From: Anaerolineae bacterium | GTDB taxonomy: Bacteria; Chloroflexota; Anaerolineae; E26-bin7 | Assembly: GCA_029933115.1 (NCBI GenBank) | Contig: JAOZOT010000002.1 | Location: 1 to 28,538 of the forward strand | Length of the DNA: 28,538 nucleotides | Reading direction: 5' to 3' | Part shown: positions 15,920-24,830 of the stretch, one piece after another | Layout: each line of letters opens with the position of its first letter | Numbering within the stretch: position 1 is the stretch's first letter | Program-made: the position numbers and the translations under genes | The notes under the pieces: model-generated | What the model saw: only the letters and a program-made list of their open reading frames with translations | The model's database searches: none | Told to the model about the DNA's origin: nothing

Positions 15920-17257
15920 CTATTCCAAAACATCCTGGTAGATCTCTAACCACTCGGAGAGTTCCTGATCTGAGGTTTTCACATTCCGAATACCAGATCG
16001 AAGCTGCGATACGAGCCAAGGCTCATCAAGTAGCCGTTGCAATTGACGGGCCAAGTCGGCTACGCTGTCCACATCGTAGTGCAAGCCGTTAATTCCGTCT
16101 TCAATCTGATATTTCATATTGGGGATGTTCCCCACGACTACCGGTGTCTTGGAGGCCAGGGCTTCCATCGTTACTAACGGCCCTATCTCGTACCACAATG
16201 AAGGGACCACCAAGACGTCGATCTCACCGAGTATCCTTTCCACATCAGAATTTTCATACCGCCCTACAAAAGTGATGCGAGGATCGTTGTCGGCCAGTTT
16301 TTGCAGCCATCGCGTGTATCGAGGCAGTACAGTCATGCTGCCGTAAAGTTTCAATTGGGTTTGGACACCGGTTGTTCGAAGCCGGCGGAAAGCAGAAATC
16401 AGCATATGAGCCCCTTTGGGCGGAGTCAAACTACCTAAATAGCCAATGCGCAAACGTCTGTCCTCGGAGTCGGTTGGCTCTAAAAACTTCCAGCCACTCA
16501 AGTCCAGTCCATAGGGCACTAAGCGCAGGCGCGCTGGCGAGAGACCTTGATGCAGCATAATCTCATACACCATACGGGCTTGAGTGATGATCATATCCGC
16601 GGAGGCTAATCTCTCGCCAAGATAGCTCTTTCTCTCCGCCAGTGCAACAATCTGGTCCTGCCAATTTACAACCTGGGCAATCAGTGGGCTATGCAACACT
16701 TCTTGCACAAAGCGACCGAGTGCCCCTCGAGAGACCTGATCTGGCAGGCGATAGCGCCGCCGCTCTGTGTGAAGGCACCATGCACAAGTTCTCGGATTCT
16801 GCGGGGCGGGACAACGAGAGCCATCAGGGCGCAAAAGCGTGATTCGAGGACACACAAACCAATAGTCGTGCAAAGAGACAACCGTGGGCATTCCGGCTGC
16901 CTTAGCCGCCTCGATCACGCTGCCCGACAAGAGGTATCCGCTGTGAATGTGAACAATGTCTGGCAAACTGGCACGTAGGAAACGTTCAAACCATTGGCCG
17001 ATAAGAGAGTTCCGAAAACTCTCGCGAAAGATGTCACCTGTCTGGCCGCGATTGAAAGACAATCTATAGACAGGGATTCCTTCGTACTCGTTCGCGGCAA
17101 CATCTAATCCTTTGAAGGGCCGATCGATTGACTCGACGCAGACCACCTGGACCTGGTGTCCATTGCGAATTAGCCAATGTGCCGCCCGGCGGACAATCAG
17201 TTCCACTCCTCCTACATACTTTGGGGGAAAGTGGTGAGTGGCAAGCACAATCTTCAA
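15920..17257 (-). CDS. GT4 glycosyltransferase with central cysteine cluster
   Basis: This 445-residue GT-B enzyme begins MKIVLATHHFPPKYVGGVEL. It has HIHSGYLLSG in the acceptor domain, then LRIGYLGSLTPPKGAHMLI and VVPSLWYEIGPLVTMEALA in the donor domain. The latter contains the EX7E motif of retaining GT4 enzymes. Between the domains, SLHDYWFVCPR is followed by cysteines at 136, 149, 158 and 161, an arrangement that could bind a metal. It is a paralogue of the GT4 at 18762-20087, and each copy directly follows a flippase gene. The start is TTG, immediately after the flippase stop, with AAGGGGGG about 6 bases upstream. The substrate is unknown. Confidence 0.87.
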   Translation of the reverse strand: MKIVLATHHFPPKYVGGVELIVRRAAHWLIRNGHQVQVVCVESIDRPFKGLDVAANEYEGIPVYRLSFNRGQTGDIFRESFRNSLIGQWFERFLRASLPDIVHIHSGYLLSGSVIEAAKAAGMPTVVSLHDYWFVCPRITLLRPDGSRCPAPQNPRTCAWCLHTERRRYRLPDQVSRGALGRFVQEVLHSPLIAQVVNWQDQIVALAERKSYLGERLASADMIITQARMVYEIMLHQGLSPARLRLVPYGLDLSGWKFLEPTDSEDRRLRIGYLGSLTPPKGAHMLISAFRRLRTTGVQTQLKLYGSMTVLPRYTRWLQKLADNDPRITFVGRYENSDVERILGEIDVLVVPSLWYEIGPLVTMEALASKTPVVVGNIPNMKYQIEDGINGLHYDVDSVADLARQLQRLLDEPWLVSQLRSGIRNVKTSDQELSEWLEIYQDVLE

Positions 17258-18718
17258 TCAGAGCCCCCCTTCTTCCAGGACAGAGGCTTCACGCCTGCTG
17301 AGCAAAGTGCGCAGAAAATTGACTTCCTTTTTATCTACCACACCAAGCAGTACAATTCCTGCTAAATAGATCACAGCAATGATAGCCACAATGATCAAGA
17401 GGTCCCATCCTCGAAAGGCCCATGCAGCCATTCCCATGAAGGTTGCTGCCAACACTGGCTTGAGGAAGGCTGAAACGCGGTCAATGGACGCCAATTCCTG
17501 GCGCAACATCCACAGGTACTGAGCGACCAATATAGCCTCGGTAAGCACAGTAATCACAGAAGCGGCCTGCAAGCCAAAGCGAGGGATAAAAATCAGATTC
17601 ATGATCAAATTGACAGCCGTACTCACCCCAATTGACCTGGCCACTCTATTCTCCTGGTTGTGGACAACGATAATGTTGCCCAGAAATTCTGAAAGAAACA
17701 TAAAAGGCAGCACCCAAATGAGAATACGTAACGGCAGGATAGCAGCACTAAACTCCTCAGAGTACAAAAAGAGCACAATTTTGTCCCCGAGAACTGTTGT
17801 TCCCGCTGCAATAGGGAGAGAGAGAACAAACATGTACTTGAGAGCACGGTTGTAAATCTGTGCCATCCTATCGGGATTGATGGCATGCTGACGAACCATG
17901 GACGGGTATAGCGAAATATTGAGAGCGTGCGATATTGTCGTCAACATGAAGATCAGGTTATAGGACGCATTGTACCAGCCGGTGACAGCATCTCCCTGGA
18001 AATACTGAAGTAGCACCGTGTCTACCTTGTAGGAAAGGCCCAGCGTGAAACCGATAATTCCAAAAGGAAGAGCTGCTTTCACCAAACGTAGCCACGTACT
18101 GGGGTCAACCTGCCACTGAAGCCCCCCCAAATGGCGATGGATCACCACAAAGCTCAGACTGGCCGTGGTCAGGACACCGCATAGGGACGCAACAATCAGT
18201 CCAATAACTCCATACCCTTTTAGCAGAGCTATCGTTCCCAAACTCACGAAAACAAGCTGATTCACCACATTAAAGGTGGCCGAATAGTCAAGGCGTTCCT
18301 TGGCCATAAGCAGCGTATCCAGAGGGCCCTGGACGGCGTACAGAAACAGGCCGCAACCGGCTACAAAGATACCCAACACCAGATCTGGAGATCGCCCTGA
18401 CAGAATAGCGGAGCCCGTAATCATCGCCACGGCCAGAAAAGACAGGAGCAAACGAAGGGCTACAACGTTGGAGAAGATGCTAGAAGTCTTCTCTTTGTCT
18501 CTGGCTATTTCCCTCAAGGCATAGGGGGCCAATCCAAGATCCGAGAAAATGGCAAAGATACCCACATAGGCTAACACAGTGCTGTATTGGCCATAGCTCT
18601 CGCCTCCGAGTCGCCGCACCACAAAGACAGAAAAGCAGAAAGATAGGATTTTGACAGCCCAATTCCCCAGCAGGCTGAAAACTGAATTCTTAACAACAAT
18701 CGCTGATAGTTGCCTCAC
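17258..18718 (-). CDS. Wzx-like flippase (MOP superfamily polysaccharide transporter)
   Basis: The 486-residue protein has 12-14 hydrophobic helices and the N-terminal pattern VFVVRRLGGESYGQYSTVL, LGLAPYALREIARDKEKTSS and VALRLLLSFLAVA typical of polysaccharide flippases. Further hallmarks are ALPFGIIGFTLGLSYKVDTV and VTGWYNASYNLIF. It would move the lipid-linked repeat unit across the membrane. It is a paralogue of the flippase at 20114-21616 and is collinear along its length. The start is GTG at 18718, with AAAGGG about 11 bases upstream, so the start is less certain than the body. The stop abuts the TTG of the next GT4. A 43-bp gap with no clear signal separates it from the preceding GT4 stop. 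Confidence 0.9.
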   Translation of the reverse strand: MRQLSAIVVKNSVFSLLGNWAVKILSFCFSVFVVRRLGGESYGQYSTVLAYVGIFAIFSDLGLAPYALREIARDKEKTSSIFSNVVALRLLLSFLAVAMITGSAILSGRSPDLVLGIFVAGCGLFLYAVQGPLDTLLMAKERLDYSATFNVVNQLVFVSLGTIALLKGYGVIGLIVASLCGVLTTASLSFVVIHRHLGGLQWQVDPSTWLRLVKAALPFGIIGFTLGLSYKVDTVLLQYFQGDAVTGWYNASYNLIFMLTTISHALNISLYPSMVRQHAINPDRMAQIYNRALKYMFVLSLPIAAGTTVLGDKIVLFLYSEEFSAAILPLRILIWVLPFMFLSEFLGNIIVVHNQENRVARSIGVSTAVNLIMNLIFIPRFGLQAASVITVLTEAILVAQYLWMLRQELASIDRVSAFLKPVLAATFMGMAAWAFRGWDLLIIVAIIAVIYLAGIVLLGVVDKKEVNFLRTLLSRREASVLEEGGL

Positions 18719-18761
18719 TTGGCTATGTTCCCTTTCGGTGACACTCTAACCCCCATGCCTC

Positions 18762-20087
18762 TCACTTATTTGGACTTCGGAGACGACCATCCCCGGCCAC
18801 AGCTCGGTAGATCTCTTCCAGTTCATCCATTTCTTGCGCTACACTCTTCACCGGGCCGATGCCCGCGCGCAAGGCGGGTAGCAAACAGGGATCGTCCAAC
18901 AGCCGTCGCAACTGCCGGGCCAGGTCGTCGGCGTCGCCCGGTGCAAAAAGTAGGCCGTTCTCCTCGTCGCGCACCAACTCGGCCAATGCTCCCAGGTTGG
19001 AAGCAACCACCGGGGTGCGGTGGGCGAAAGCTTCCAAGATTGCGTTGGGGCTGTTCTCGTACCATAGCGAGGGCACGACGATGACATCCAGTTCGCGCAA
19101 CACCTGGCTCACCTCCTGGCGGCGATAGACCCCGGCCAGTTTCAATCGCTCGCTCCCTGCCATCAGCCGGCGCAGGCGCGCGGTGTATTCTGGAAAGGGC
19201 GTTGTATCGCCGTAGGCCCGCACCGACAGGGAGGCATTTGGCATCCGTCTCGCCGCCTCGAACAGCAGGTGGACCCCTTTGTGCCAGGCGATTTGTCCGA
19301 TGTAACCCACCCGTAGGCCAGACGACGGTGTTTTCTCCAGCATCTCGGGCATCAAGTCAGGAAAATCTCGCCCCTGGCGTGAAAAGATAATCCGCTCTGG
19401 CTCCACCCCTGCCTCGATAAAGATCGAGCGCAAAAATTGCGAGGGGCTGATGATAGCATCTACCTGGTTGAGCGTCTGGCACAAGAAGGCCATTCGCGCC
19501 TCAACGTTGCGGATCTGAGTTTTCTGCAAACGCCAGAAAGCATCCATCAGACGAGGGGCGATACGTCCCGGCAGGCGATACCGCCGTTTCTCTTCGCCCA
19601 GACAGCGAGCGCAGGTGACAGCGTTGATAGGCAACGTAGAAACCTGCCCGTTGCTGCGCAACATCCAAATGCGCCGACAGAGAAACCAGAAATCGGTCAG
19701 TGTGACCACAGTGGGGATGCCAAGCTGATGGGCGACCCGCAGCGCACGCCCCGACATCAGGTAGCCGCCAATTAGATGAAAGACATCAGGATATTGCTCA
19801 TCTAGGAACTCCCGCAGATGGTGGCCGATCCAAGGATTGTCGTATTCCCAGCGAAAGGGGTCGGGCGCGGCCGCTAGGTTAAAGGAAAGGCGGCGCACCG
19901 CTATCCCGTCGTAGGCGCTATCTTCCCAGGCCACGCTGCCAACCGGGCCTGTGTCAATGCGCTCGACACAGACGACGTGCACCTCGTGGCTGCGTGCCCG
20001 TAGAGCAGCGGCCGTGCGATAGGCACGCAATTCAGCGCCGCCGGTATAGCGCGGCGGAAAGTGATGAACAGCTATCACGATTTTCAC
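18762..20087 (-). CDS. GT4 glycosyltransferase with partial cysteine cluster
   Basis: This 441-residue GT-B enzyme is a paralogue of the one at 15920-17257. It begins MKIVIAVHHFPPRYTGGAEL and has HLIGGYLMSG, TLTDFWFLCRR, LRVGYIGQIAWHKGVHLLF and VVPSLWYENSPNAILEAFA, the last holding the EX7E motif. Three of the four cysteines of the sister protein are kept (137, 159, 162); the fourth position is serine. The start is GTG at 20087, with GAGGG about 9 bases upstream, and the gene lies 26 bp after the upstream flippase. It probably extends the same lipid-linked glycan as its sister with a different sugar or linkage; that is inference. The DNA here looks more GC-rich than that of the flanking flippase genes. 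Confidence 0.88.
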   Translation of the reverse strand: MKIVIAVHHFPPRYTGGAELRAYRTAAALRARSHEVHVVCVERIDTGPVGSVAWEDSAYDGIAVRRLSFNLAAAPDPFRWEYDNPWIGHHLREFLDEQYPDVFHLIGGYLMSGRALRVAHQLGIPTVVTLTDFWFLCRRIWMLRSNGQVSTLPINAVTCARCLGEEKRRYRLPGRIAPRLMDAFWRLQKTQIRNVEARMAFLCQTLNQVDAIISPSQFLRSIFIEAGVEPERIIFSRQGRDFPDLMPEMLEKTPSSGLRVGYIGQIAWHKGVHLLFEAARRMPNASLSVRAYGDTTPFPEYTARLRRLMAGSERLKLAGVYRRQEVSQVLRELDVIVVPSLWYENSPNAILEAFAHRTPVVASNLGALAELVRDEENGLLFAPGDADDLARQLRRLLDDPCLLPALRAGIGPVKSVAQEMDELEEIYRAVAGDGRLRSPNK

Positions 20088-20113
20088 AGTTTTCTGCCCT
20101 CTGATTTCACCTG

Positions 20114-21616
20114 CTACCAGTCAGCTTCCCCTTCAACTAGTTGAGAGTCACCGCGCCGGTGCAGCAGCCGGAGGATCATAGCCCATTCGGTGTCATCAAG
20201 CAGCCGCAACCCTAGTACGAACCCACCATACACCACAGCGCCCAGGCCGATCATCAGAAACAGATTCAGATCATCAGCCAACCCGACCACAACGCCCATG
20301 AACACTGATGCGATCAGGATGCGCACGAACACCCATGTCATATCTGGCAGATGTAACTTGTGTCGAAGCAAAAAGTGGAACTGCAATGCGCCGATCAAGT
20401 CGGTGACAACCGTCACCAGTGATGCACCCACCAAGCCAAAGCGCGGAATGGCGTATAGATTCAGGATGACATTGGCCGCTGCGTTGATGCTGTAAATCCG
20501 CGCGGCCGCACGCTCCTCACTGATGATTGTCGTCATATTGCCGCAGAAGCCGGTAAACATGATAAGAGGTACATCCCAAATGAGAATTTTCAGCGCTAGT
20601 GCAGATGGCAAGAACTCGTCAGTGTACAGAAAACGGATCAATGGGAAAGCGATCAGCATCCCGCCAACGGCGATCGGCGCTGAGGACATCATGATGAATT
20701 TGACTGAACGGTGATACCAGCGTTCGACGTTAGCCGGATCATTAACGTATGTCCGTGACAATGAGGGGACGATAGCTTCTTTGAAGCCACGGAAGAAGAA
20801 CATGAGGGAGAATACCAGGTTGTAAGCCACATTGTACCAGCCCACCACATGCTCCGGCTGGTACATAGACAGCATCACGGTATCAATACTGAAAGCAATC
20901 ATCAGCGTCAGCGAGATGATACCAAACGGGAGACCTGATCGGATCAGGTGCGGCCAAGTACGAGGCTCAAGTTGAAATGAGAGCGTCGCCATGTGATGAT
21001 GTCGGATGACCCATATCGCCAATCCAATCTGAAATGGGACTCCAATCAAACTGGCGATAATCAGCGAAATGAATCCCCAGCCACTGAGCAAGAAGATGGC
21101 CCCAAAGAGGACGAAGATCAATTGCCCCAAGATAGTTAGGCCAATGACGTAATCCAGACGCTCGTTTGCCGTCAGCACCGTGGTCAATGGAGCCAGGAAT
21201 GCATACAGCAGGAAGCCCCACGTGTGGACAAAGATGCCCAGCACCAACTCTAGCGAATAGCCGACGACCACAGCACCCAGCGTGATCCCTATTATCCCGA
21301 GGATCGCCAGCAGGAAGCGCAACGCCACCAGATTCCAGAAGAGCGCCTGTGTCTTGCTGCGGTCCTGCGCAATCTCACGCATGACATATTGGGTCATGCC
21401 AAGCTCGATGAATATTGAAAAGAGTCCCGTGAAGGCCAGCACGATTGAGTATTGACCGAATCGCTCGTCGCCCAAGCGGCGGACTACGTAAACGTTGAAA
21501 AGGAAGGTCAGCGCTTTGAGCGCAACGCTCCCTAGCGTGACGAAAACTGTGTTCCTAATGATGATATGGCCAAGTTTCCGATGGAACCGGCTTTCAACTG
21601 CGCCAGTTTCAGACAT
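20114..21616 (-). CDS. Wzx-like flippase (MOP superfamily polysaccharide transporter)
   Basis: The 500-residue protein has 12-14 helices and the flippase patterns VYVVRRLGDERFGQYSIVL, MREIAQDRSKTQALF, SGLPFGIISLTLMIAFSIDT and VVGWYNVAYNLVFS. It is the first copy of the flippase-GT4 tandem duplication. The ATG at 21616 is preferred: AAGGAG (21626-21631) stands 9 bases upstream. An ATG three codons earlier touches that sequence and could not use it. The C-terminus has an acidic tail of about 15 residues. Two flippases in one locus may mean two repeat-unit types or redundancy. The 67 bp upstream hold no signal except the ribosome site. Confidence 0.9.
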   Translation of the reverse strand: MSETGAVESRFHRKLGHIIIRNTVFVTLGSVALKALTFLFNVYVVRRLGDERFGQYSIVLAFTGLFSIFIELGMTQYVMREIAQDRSKTQALFWNLVALRFLLAILGIIGITLGAVVVGYSLELVLGIFVHTWGFLLYAFLAPLTTVLTANERLDYVIGLTILGQLIFVLFGAIFLLSGWGFISLIIASLIGVPFQIGLAIWVIRHHHMATLSFQLEPRTWPHLIRSGLPFGIISLTLMIAFSIDTVMLSMYQPEHVVGWYNVAYNLVFSLMFFFRGFKEAIVPSLSRTYVNDPANVERWYHRSVKFIMMSSAPIAVGGMLIAFPLIRFLYTDEFLPSALALKILIWDVPLIMFTGFCGNMTTIISEERAAARIYSINAAANVILNLYAIPRFGLVGASLVTVVTDLIGALQFHFLLRHKLHLPDMTWVFVRILIASVFMGVVVGLADDLNLFLMIGLGAVVYGGFVLGLRLLDDTEWAMILRLLHRRGDSQLVEGEADW

Positions 21617-21625
21617 GAAACGCAT

Positions 21626-21631
21626 CTCCTT
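21626..21631 (-). promoter_or_regulatory. Ribosome binding site deciding the flippase start
   Basis: AAGGAG on the minus strand is a strong Shine-Dalgarno match. Its 9-base distance to ATG 21616 and zero distance to ATG 21625 support the inner start. Confidence 0.55.
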
Positions 21632-21683
21632 GAGAGCTGGCTGGAAGACAACTACAAAAGTACCAACGGGCGAATAACACGAG

Positions 21684-22910
21684 TCAAGCCATCACATTGT
21701 AAATGGCCTGTTCGGAGTTGGCCGATATTACCACCAGTCCATCTAGACCTTGTTTCTTCACGGCCAAAAGTTGCTTATTAACATCGGTTTCCGCTACAGG
21801 AGCTGTGTCTGTACTCAACAGAATGCCGTAGAACTTGGCATCTATCTCGCTAATAAATCCCAACTTGTTAATATGATCTTGCAATGATGGGGACAGGTTT
21901 TGCGCAAGAAATGTCCATACACCATAGATTCTTTTGCGTCTAACAACCCGCGCACCCCAACGCCGCTTACTATCAAAGACGCCGTTAGAGCGCCAGGCAT
22001 GACTTCCACCCATGTCATAGATCTTAGCCCCCTGGCTATGGCCCCAGTTTATAGCATACCAAGTAATAATGGTGCCAATCCCTTGCTTAAAAAGCTGGGA
22101 GTCAGCCTCTAAGACGGCTCTTTCAATATCATAGCATGTATCATTGGCTATATAACATAATAAGCCAGCTACTGGTTTATCATGTTGGGTTACCAGCACC
22201 AACCCCCCTCTAACGAACCATCGTTGCCATTGGTCTTGATAACGAGCCACCAAAGCCAAATAGCCATGCCTGGTTTTAACAAAGGGCAAATACATGTGGT
22301 AATAAAAGTGGTCAAAATCAGCTTTGGACTGGCTAAATCTGTAATTAAACCCAACTCGCTTGGCTTTGTTGAGTCTATGGCGCTCAGTTGCAAACTTTTT
22401 GCCAGAAATCAACGACTCCAATGGCTCCGGAATGGTAAGAGTTTGTTGAACCCAGGTGGGAACCGTAAAGGTAAAGGCAGTTCTGGGTGGCCAGGGGTGG
22501 ATGCGGCTTAACTCACATATTACCAAGTTTGCTCCTTCCGCAAGCCATTGTTGAGTGTGCGCAGAGAGCTTCCATAACGCTATTCTCCCCAACTCTTGCT
22601 GGTTGGCTTCTTGCTCAAAAAAAAGATGACGTATTTCTCTTAAACTTTGCTCTGTCCCCACAAAGATAATTGTCCAATCTGCTCCGATTAGTTTATAGCC
22701 GGGTAAACGAGGGAAGGCGCGCAACAACCAACTCACATCACCTACATATCGAGCTATGTGTTTAGCCATGCTTTGCCCGGCTGGCCAGGGCAGTCGGTAG
22801 ACATCCATTAATATCATATCACATAGATCGATAACTCTGTCCAGGCAATAGTTAAGCCAAACTTTGACCCGTCTATACAGTTTGCGCATCATGGCTTTAA
22901 CAAGTACCAT
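21684..22910 (-). CDS. GNAT/FemAB-like acyltransferase
   Basis: This 408-residue soluble protein has the arrangement of the FemAB-related GNAT group (Acetyltransf_6-like). An N-terminal region is followed by ERHRLNKAKRVGFNYRFS (176-193), FVKTRHGYLALVARY (210-224), GLVLVTQHDKPVAGLL (236-251), QGIGTIITWYAINWG (276-290) and YDMGGSHAWRSNG (298-310). Members transfer an acyl or aminoacyl group to an amine; related proteins modify amino sugars or cell-wall peptides. The target here is unknown. It lies 4 bp after the AsnB-like gene, so the two are probably translated together. The gene is visibly more AT-rich than most neighbours, with more AAA and TTA codons, suggesting separate acquisition. The ATG at 22910 lacks a strong ribosome site; another ATG six codons in is possible. 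Confidence 0.72.
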   Translation of the reverse strand: MVLVKAMMRKLYRRVKVWLNYCLDRVIDLCDMILMDVYRLPWPAGQSMAKHIARYVGDVSWLLRAFPRLPGYKLIGADWTIIFVGTEQSLREIRHLFFEQEANQQELGRIALWKLSAHTQQWLAEGANLVICELSRIHPWPPRTAFTFTVPTWVQQTLTIPEPLESLISGKKFATERHRLNKAKRVGFNYRFSQSKADFDHFYYHMYLPFVKTRHGYLALVARYQDQWQRWFVRGGLVLVTQHDKPVAGLLCYIANDTCYDIERAVLEADSQLFKQGIGTIITWYAINWGHSQGAKIYDMGGSHAWRSNGVFDSKRRWGARVVRRKRIYGVWTFLAQNLSPSLQDHINKLGFISEIDAKFYGILLSTDTAPVAETDVNKQLLAVKKQGLDGLVVISANSEQAIYNVMA

Positions 22911-22914
22911 AGTC

Positions 22915-24783
22915 TCAGTCGTAAAATCTGCGCAGCATCATTTCGTAAGTCATAATAGGAGCAATCTTGCCAATCGTATGCACCTCTAAATCGGACTGAT
23001 GGCGACGCCATAGGGAGCGAAGGAACTCGGGGCTAAAAATGTCCCTTTGCAGTGTTCGTTCACCCAGTAGGATACTCTCTCCCCATCCTCGTAACTCATT
23101 GCGCAACCAATTCTCATAATCTGCATAAAGCGTAGGGTGCTCTGAGAACACGGGAGCGACTCGGCGGTTGATGAATAATTTGCCCTTCTGAACCAGCTTA
23201 GCTACGATACGGGCTACTTCACCACTAGTGATAGGCAAGTCATCTTTGTCATAAGGGATACGACTAAGAGGTCGCGTGAACCTGAGAACCACTGCCCGCC
23301 TTAATTTACGGTTAAAGAGCATCTCTGGGGGCAGCGCGTAGATAAATTCGATATAGCGATAATCGCAAAAAGGTAAACGCAGTTCAAAGTATGGCCGACT
23401 AAAAACGATGTAATATTGAAATAGTCTACGGTCAGGATTGAAACGGGAAAAACTCGCAGCCCGTAGTGCATAAGGTAGGTGATTGTACTTGGCCAACTCT
23501 GACCTAAGAGAATCGAATGCTAAACCACGCATTTGCGATGAAATTCTGGGAGAGAACAAGAGCTTCTCTTCAATATCATCTAGGGAAGGCCATGTCGTCT
23601 CCTGTGACAGTGAGTAAAATACGTGATGCAAAAATGCTAGATCATCTGGTGCTTGCAGAATAGCCGGATCTTCCCAATTGATCGCCGCTCCACCGAAACC
23701 GGTCAAGTTCACATCTATCAGCAGGTGAACTTGATCCAGAATGCTGATCCCATGCGCGTGTATCCAGCTATGAAAGCCTTCTGTTAGCTCCAGGTGAAAG
23801 TCAACAAAATCCTCTACCCATCTTCCATCGGGAAATTCAAAGTAATGGTGCTCTGTGCCAACTTTGGCGGCAATCTTCTGAGCATACACCACATCCCGGC
23901 AGCCCCGTTGCCCGAAAGTAATTGAGGTGATTGGGAATTTGTCTCTGTCAATCAGCCCCAGAATAACTCGTGAGTCTACTCCTCCGCTTAAATACACACC
24001 GAAACGATAATCTCCATCTGTTAGTCTATTCACCGCTGCTTTTAACAGCCGGCCAGCCTCTTCTACCGCATCTTCAAAGGTCAAGGTCGCCGGGAGTTCA
24101 GGTATCTGAGAAAGGTCCCAGTATGGCTGGACCATCAAACAATCAGTCCGAATGTTGTAACGAAGGAGCGAAGCGTTAGGCAAAAGTTTGAGCCTTTCAA
24201 AGAAAGTCTTGTCACCCAACAGGTGCTGAAAGCGCACATATTCAGCCAAGGCAGTCAGGTCCAGCTTTTTGTGGAAATCAGGGTCGCACAAGATCCCCTT
24301 CATCTCCGGCGCGAAGATCAGCTTGCCGTCGTAATGAGCATAGAAAAGCGGATACAATCCATAGCGATCATTGACAATGATCACCTCCTGTCGGCTACGG
24401 TTCCAGATAGCCAACACGAACACGCCTTCCAGATCGTGGACGAACTGCTCCCCTTTCTCCTGGTATAGCCGTAATATCAATTCCAAATCACCGTTGCCCC
24501 GGAAACGATGTCCCTTTGCCTTCAGGCCACGGCGGAGTTCCGCAGCGTTGTAGAATTCACCGCTCAGGAAAATCATCAGATTCCGGTCTTCGCTACAGAC
24601 AGGCTGCCGTTCCTGGTTAAAAATCCCAATGCCAATCCGTCCCAGGCCCACACCAGCGTTTTCGTCGTAATGAGTCTCGACCACATACCACTCACGATGT
24701 GACATCTTTGTGCCCATCTTGGTGAGAAGCGGCTTGATTTGCGTATCTCGTTTGCTGTCTAGAACTCCAAAGACCCCACTCAT
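22915..24783 (-). CDS. Asparagine-synthetase-like ligase lacking the glutaminase cysteine
   Basis: This 622-residue protein has two domains. The N-terminal class II glutaminase-like domain runs MSGVFGVLD, GLGRIGIGIFN, FLSGEFYNAAELR. The synthetase domain carries the ATP pyrophosphatase loop SGGVDS (266-271), SITFGQRGCRDVVYAQKIA and LRLPFCDYRYIEFIYALPP. In active AsnB enzymes the N-terminus is Met-Cys and the cysteine is the nucleophile. Here residue 2 is serine (AGT), and the NGE motif reads SGE (74-76). Glutamine hydrolysis is therefore unlikely, while the ATP site looks intact. Such cysteine-less relatives include beta-lactam synthetase and lasso peptide cyclases, which activate a carboxylate for attack by an amine. 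In glycan loci, AsnB relatives such as WbpS amidate uronic acids. GAAGGA stands 8 bases before the ATG. Its partner may be the GNAT gene 4 bp downstream. Confidence 0.88.
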   Translation of the reverse strand: MSGVFGVLDSKRDTQIKPLLTKMGTKMSHREWYVVETHYDENAGVGLGRIGIGIFNQERQPVCSEDRNLMIFLSGEFYNAAELRRGLKAKGHRFRGNGDLELILRLYQEKGEQFVHDLEGVFVLAIWNRSRQEVIIVNDRYGLYPLFYAHYDGKLIFAPEMKGILCDPDFHKKLDLTALAEYVRFQHLLGDKTFFERLKLLPNASLLRYNIRTDCLMVQPYWDLSQIPELPATLTFEDAVEEAGRLLKAAVNRLTDGDYRFGVYLSGGVDSRVILGLIDRDKFPITSITFGQRGCRDVVYAQKIAAKVGTEHHYFEFPDGRWVEDFVDFHLELTEGFHSWIHAHGISILDQVHLLIDVNLTGFGGAAINWEDPAILQAPDDLAFLHHVFYSLSQETTWPSLDDIEEKLLFSPRISSQMRGLAFDSLRSELAKYNHLPYALRAASFSRFNPDRRLFQYYIVFSRPYFELRLPFCDYRYIEFIYALPPEMLFNRKLRRAVVLRFTRPLSRIPYDKDDLPITSGEVARIVAKLVQKGKLFINRRVAPVFSEHPTLYADYENWLRNELRGWGESILLGERTLQRDIFSPEFLRSLWRRHQSDLEVHTIGKIAPIMTYEMMLRRFYD

Positions 24784-24830
24784 TTGGTAGATCCTTCGTC
24801 CTGAACCAAGTCAGCCAACACTCGCTGAAC

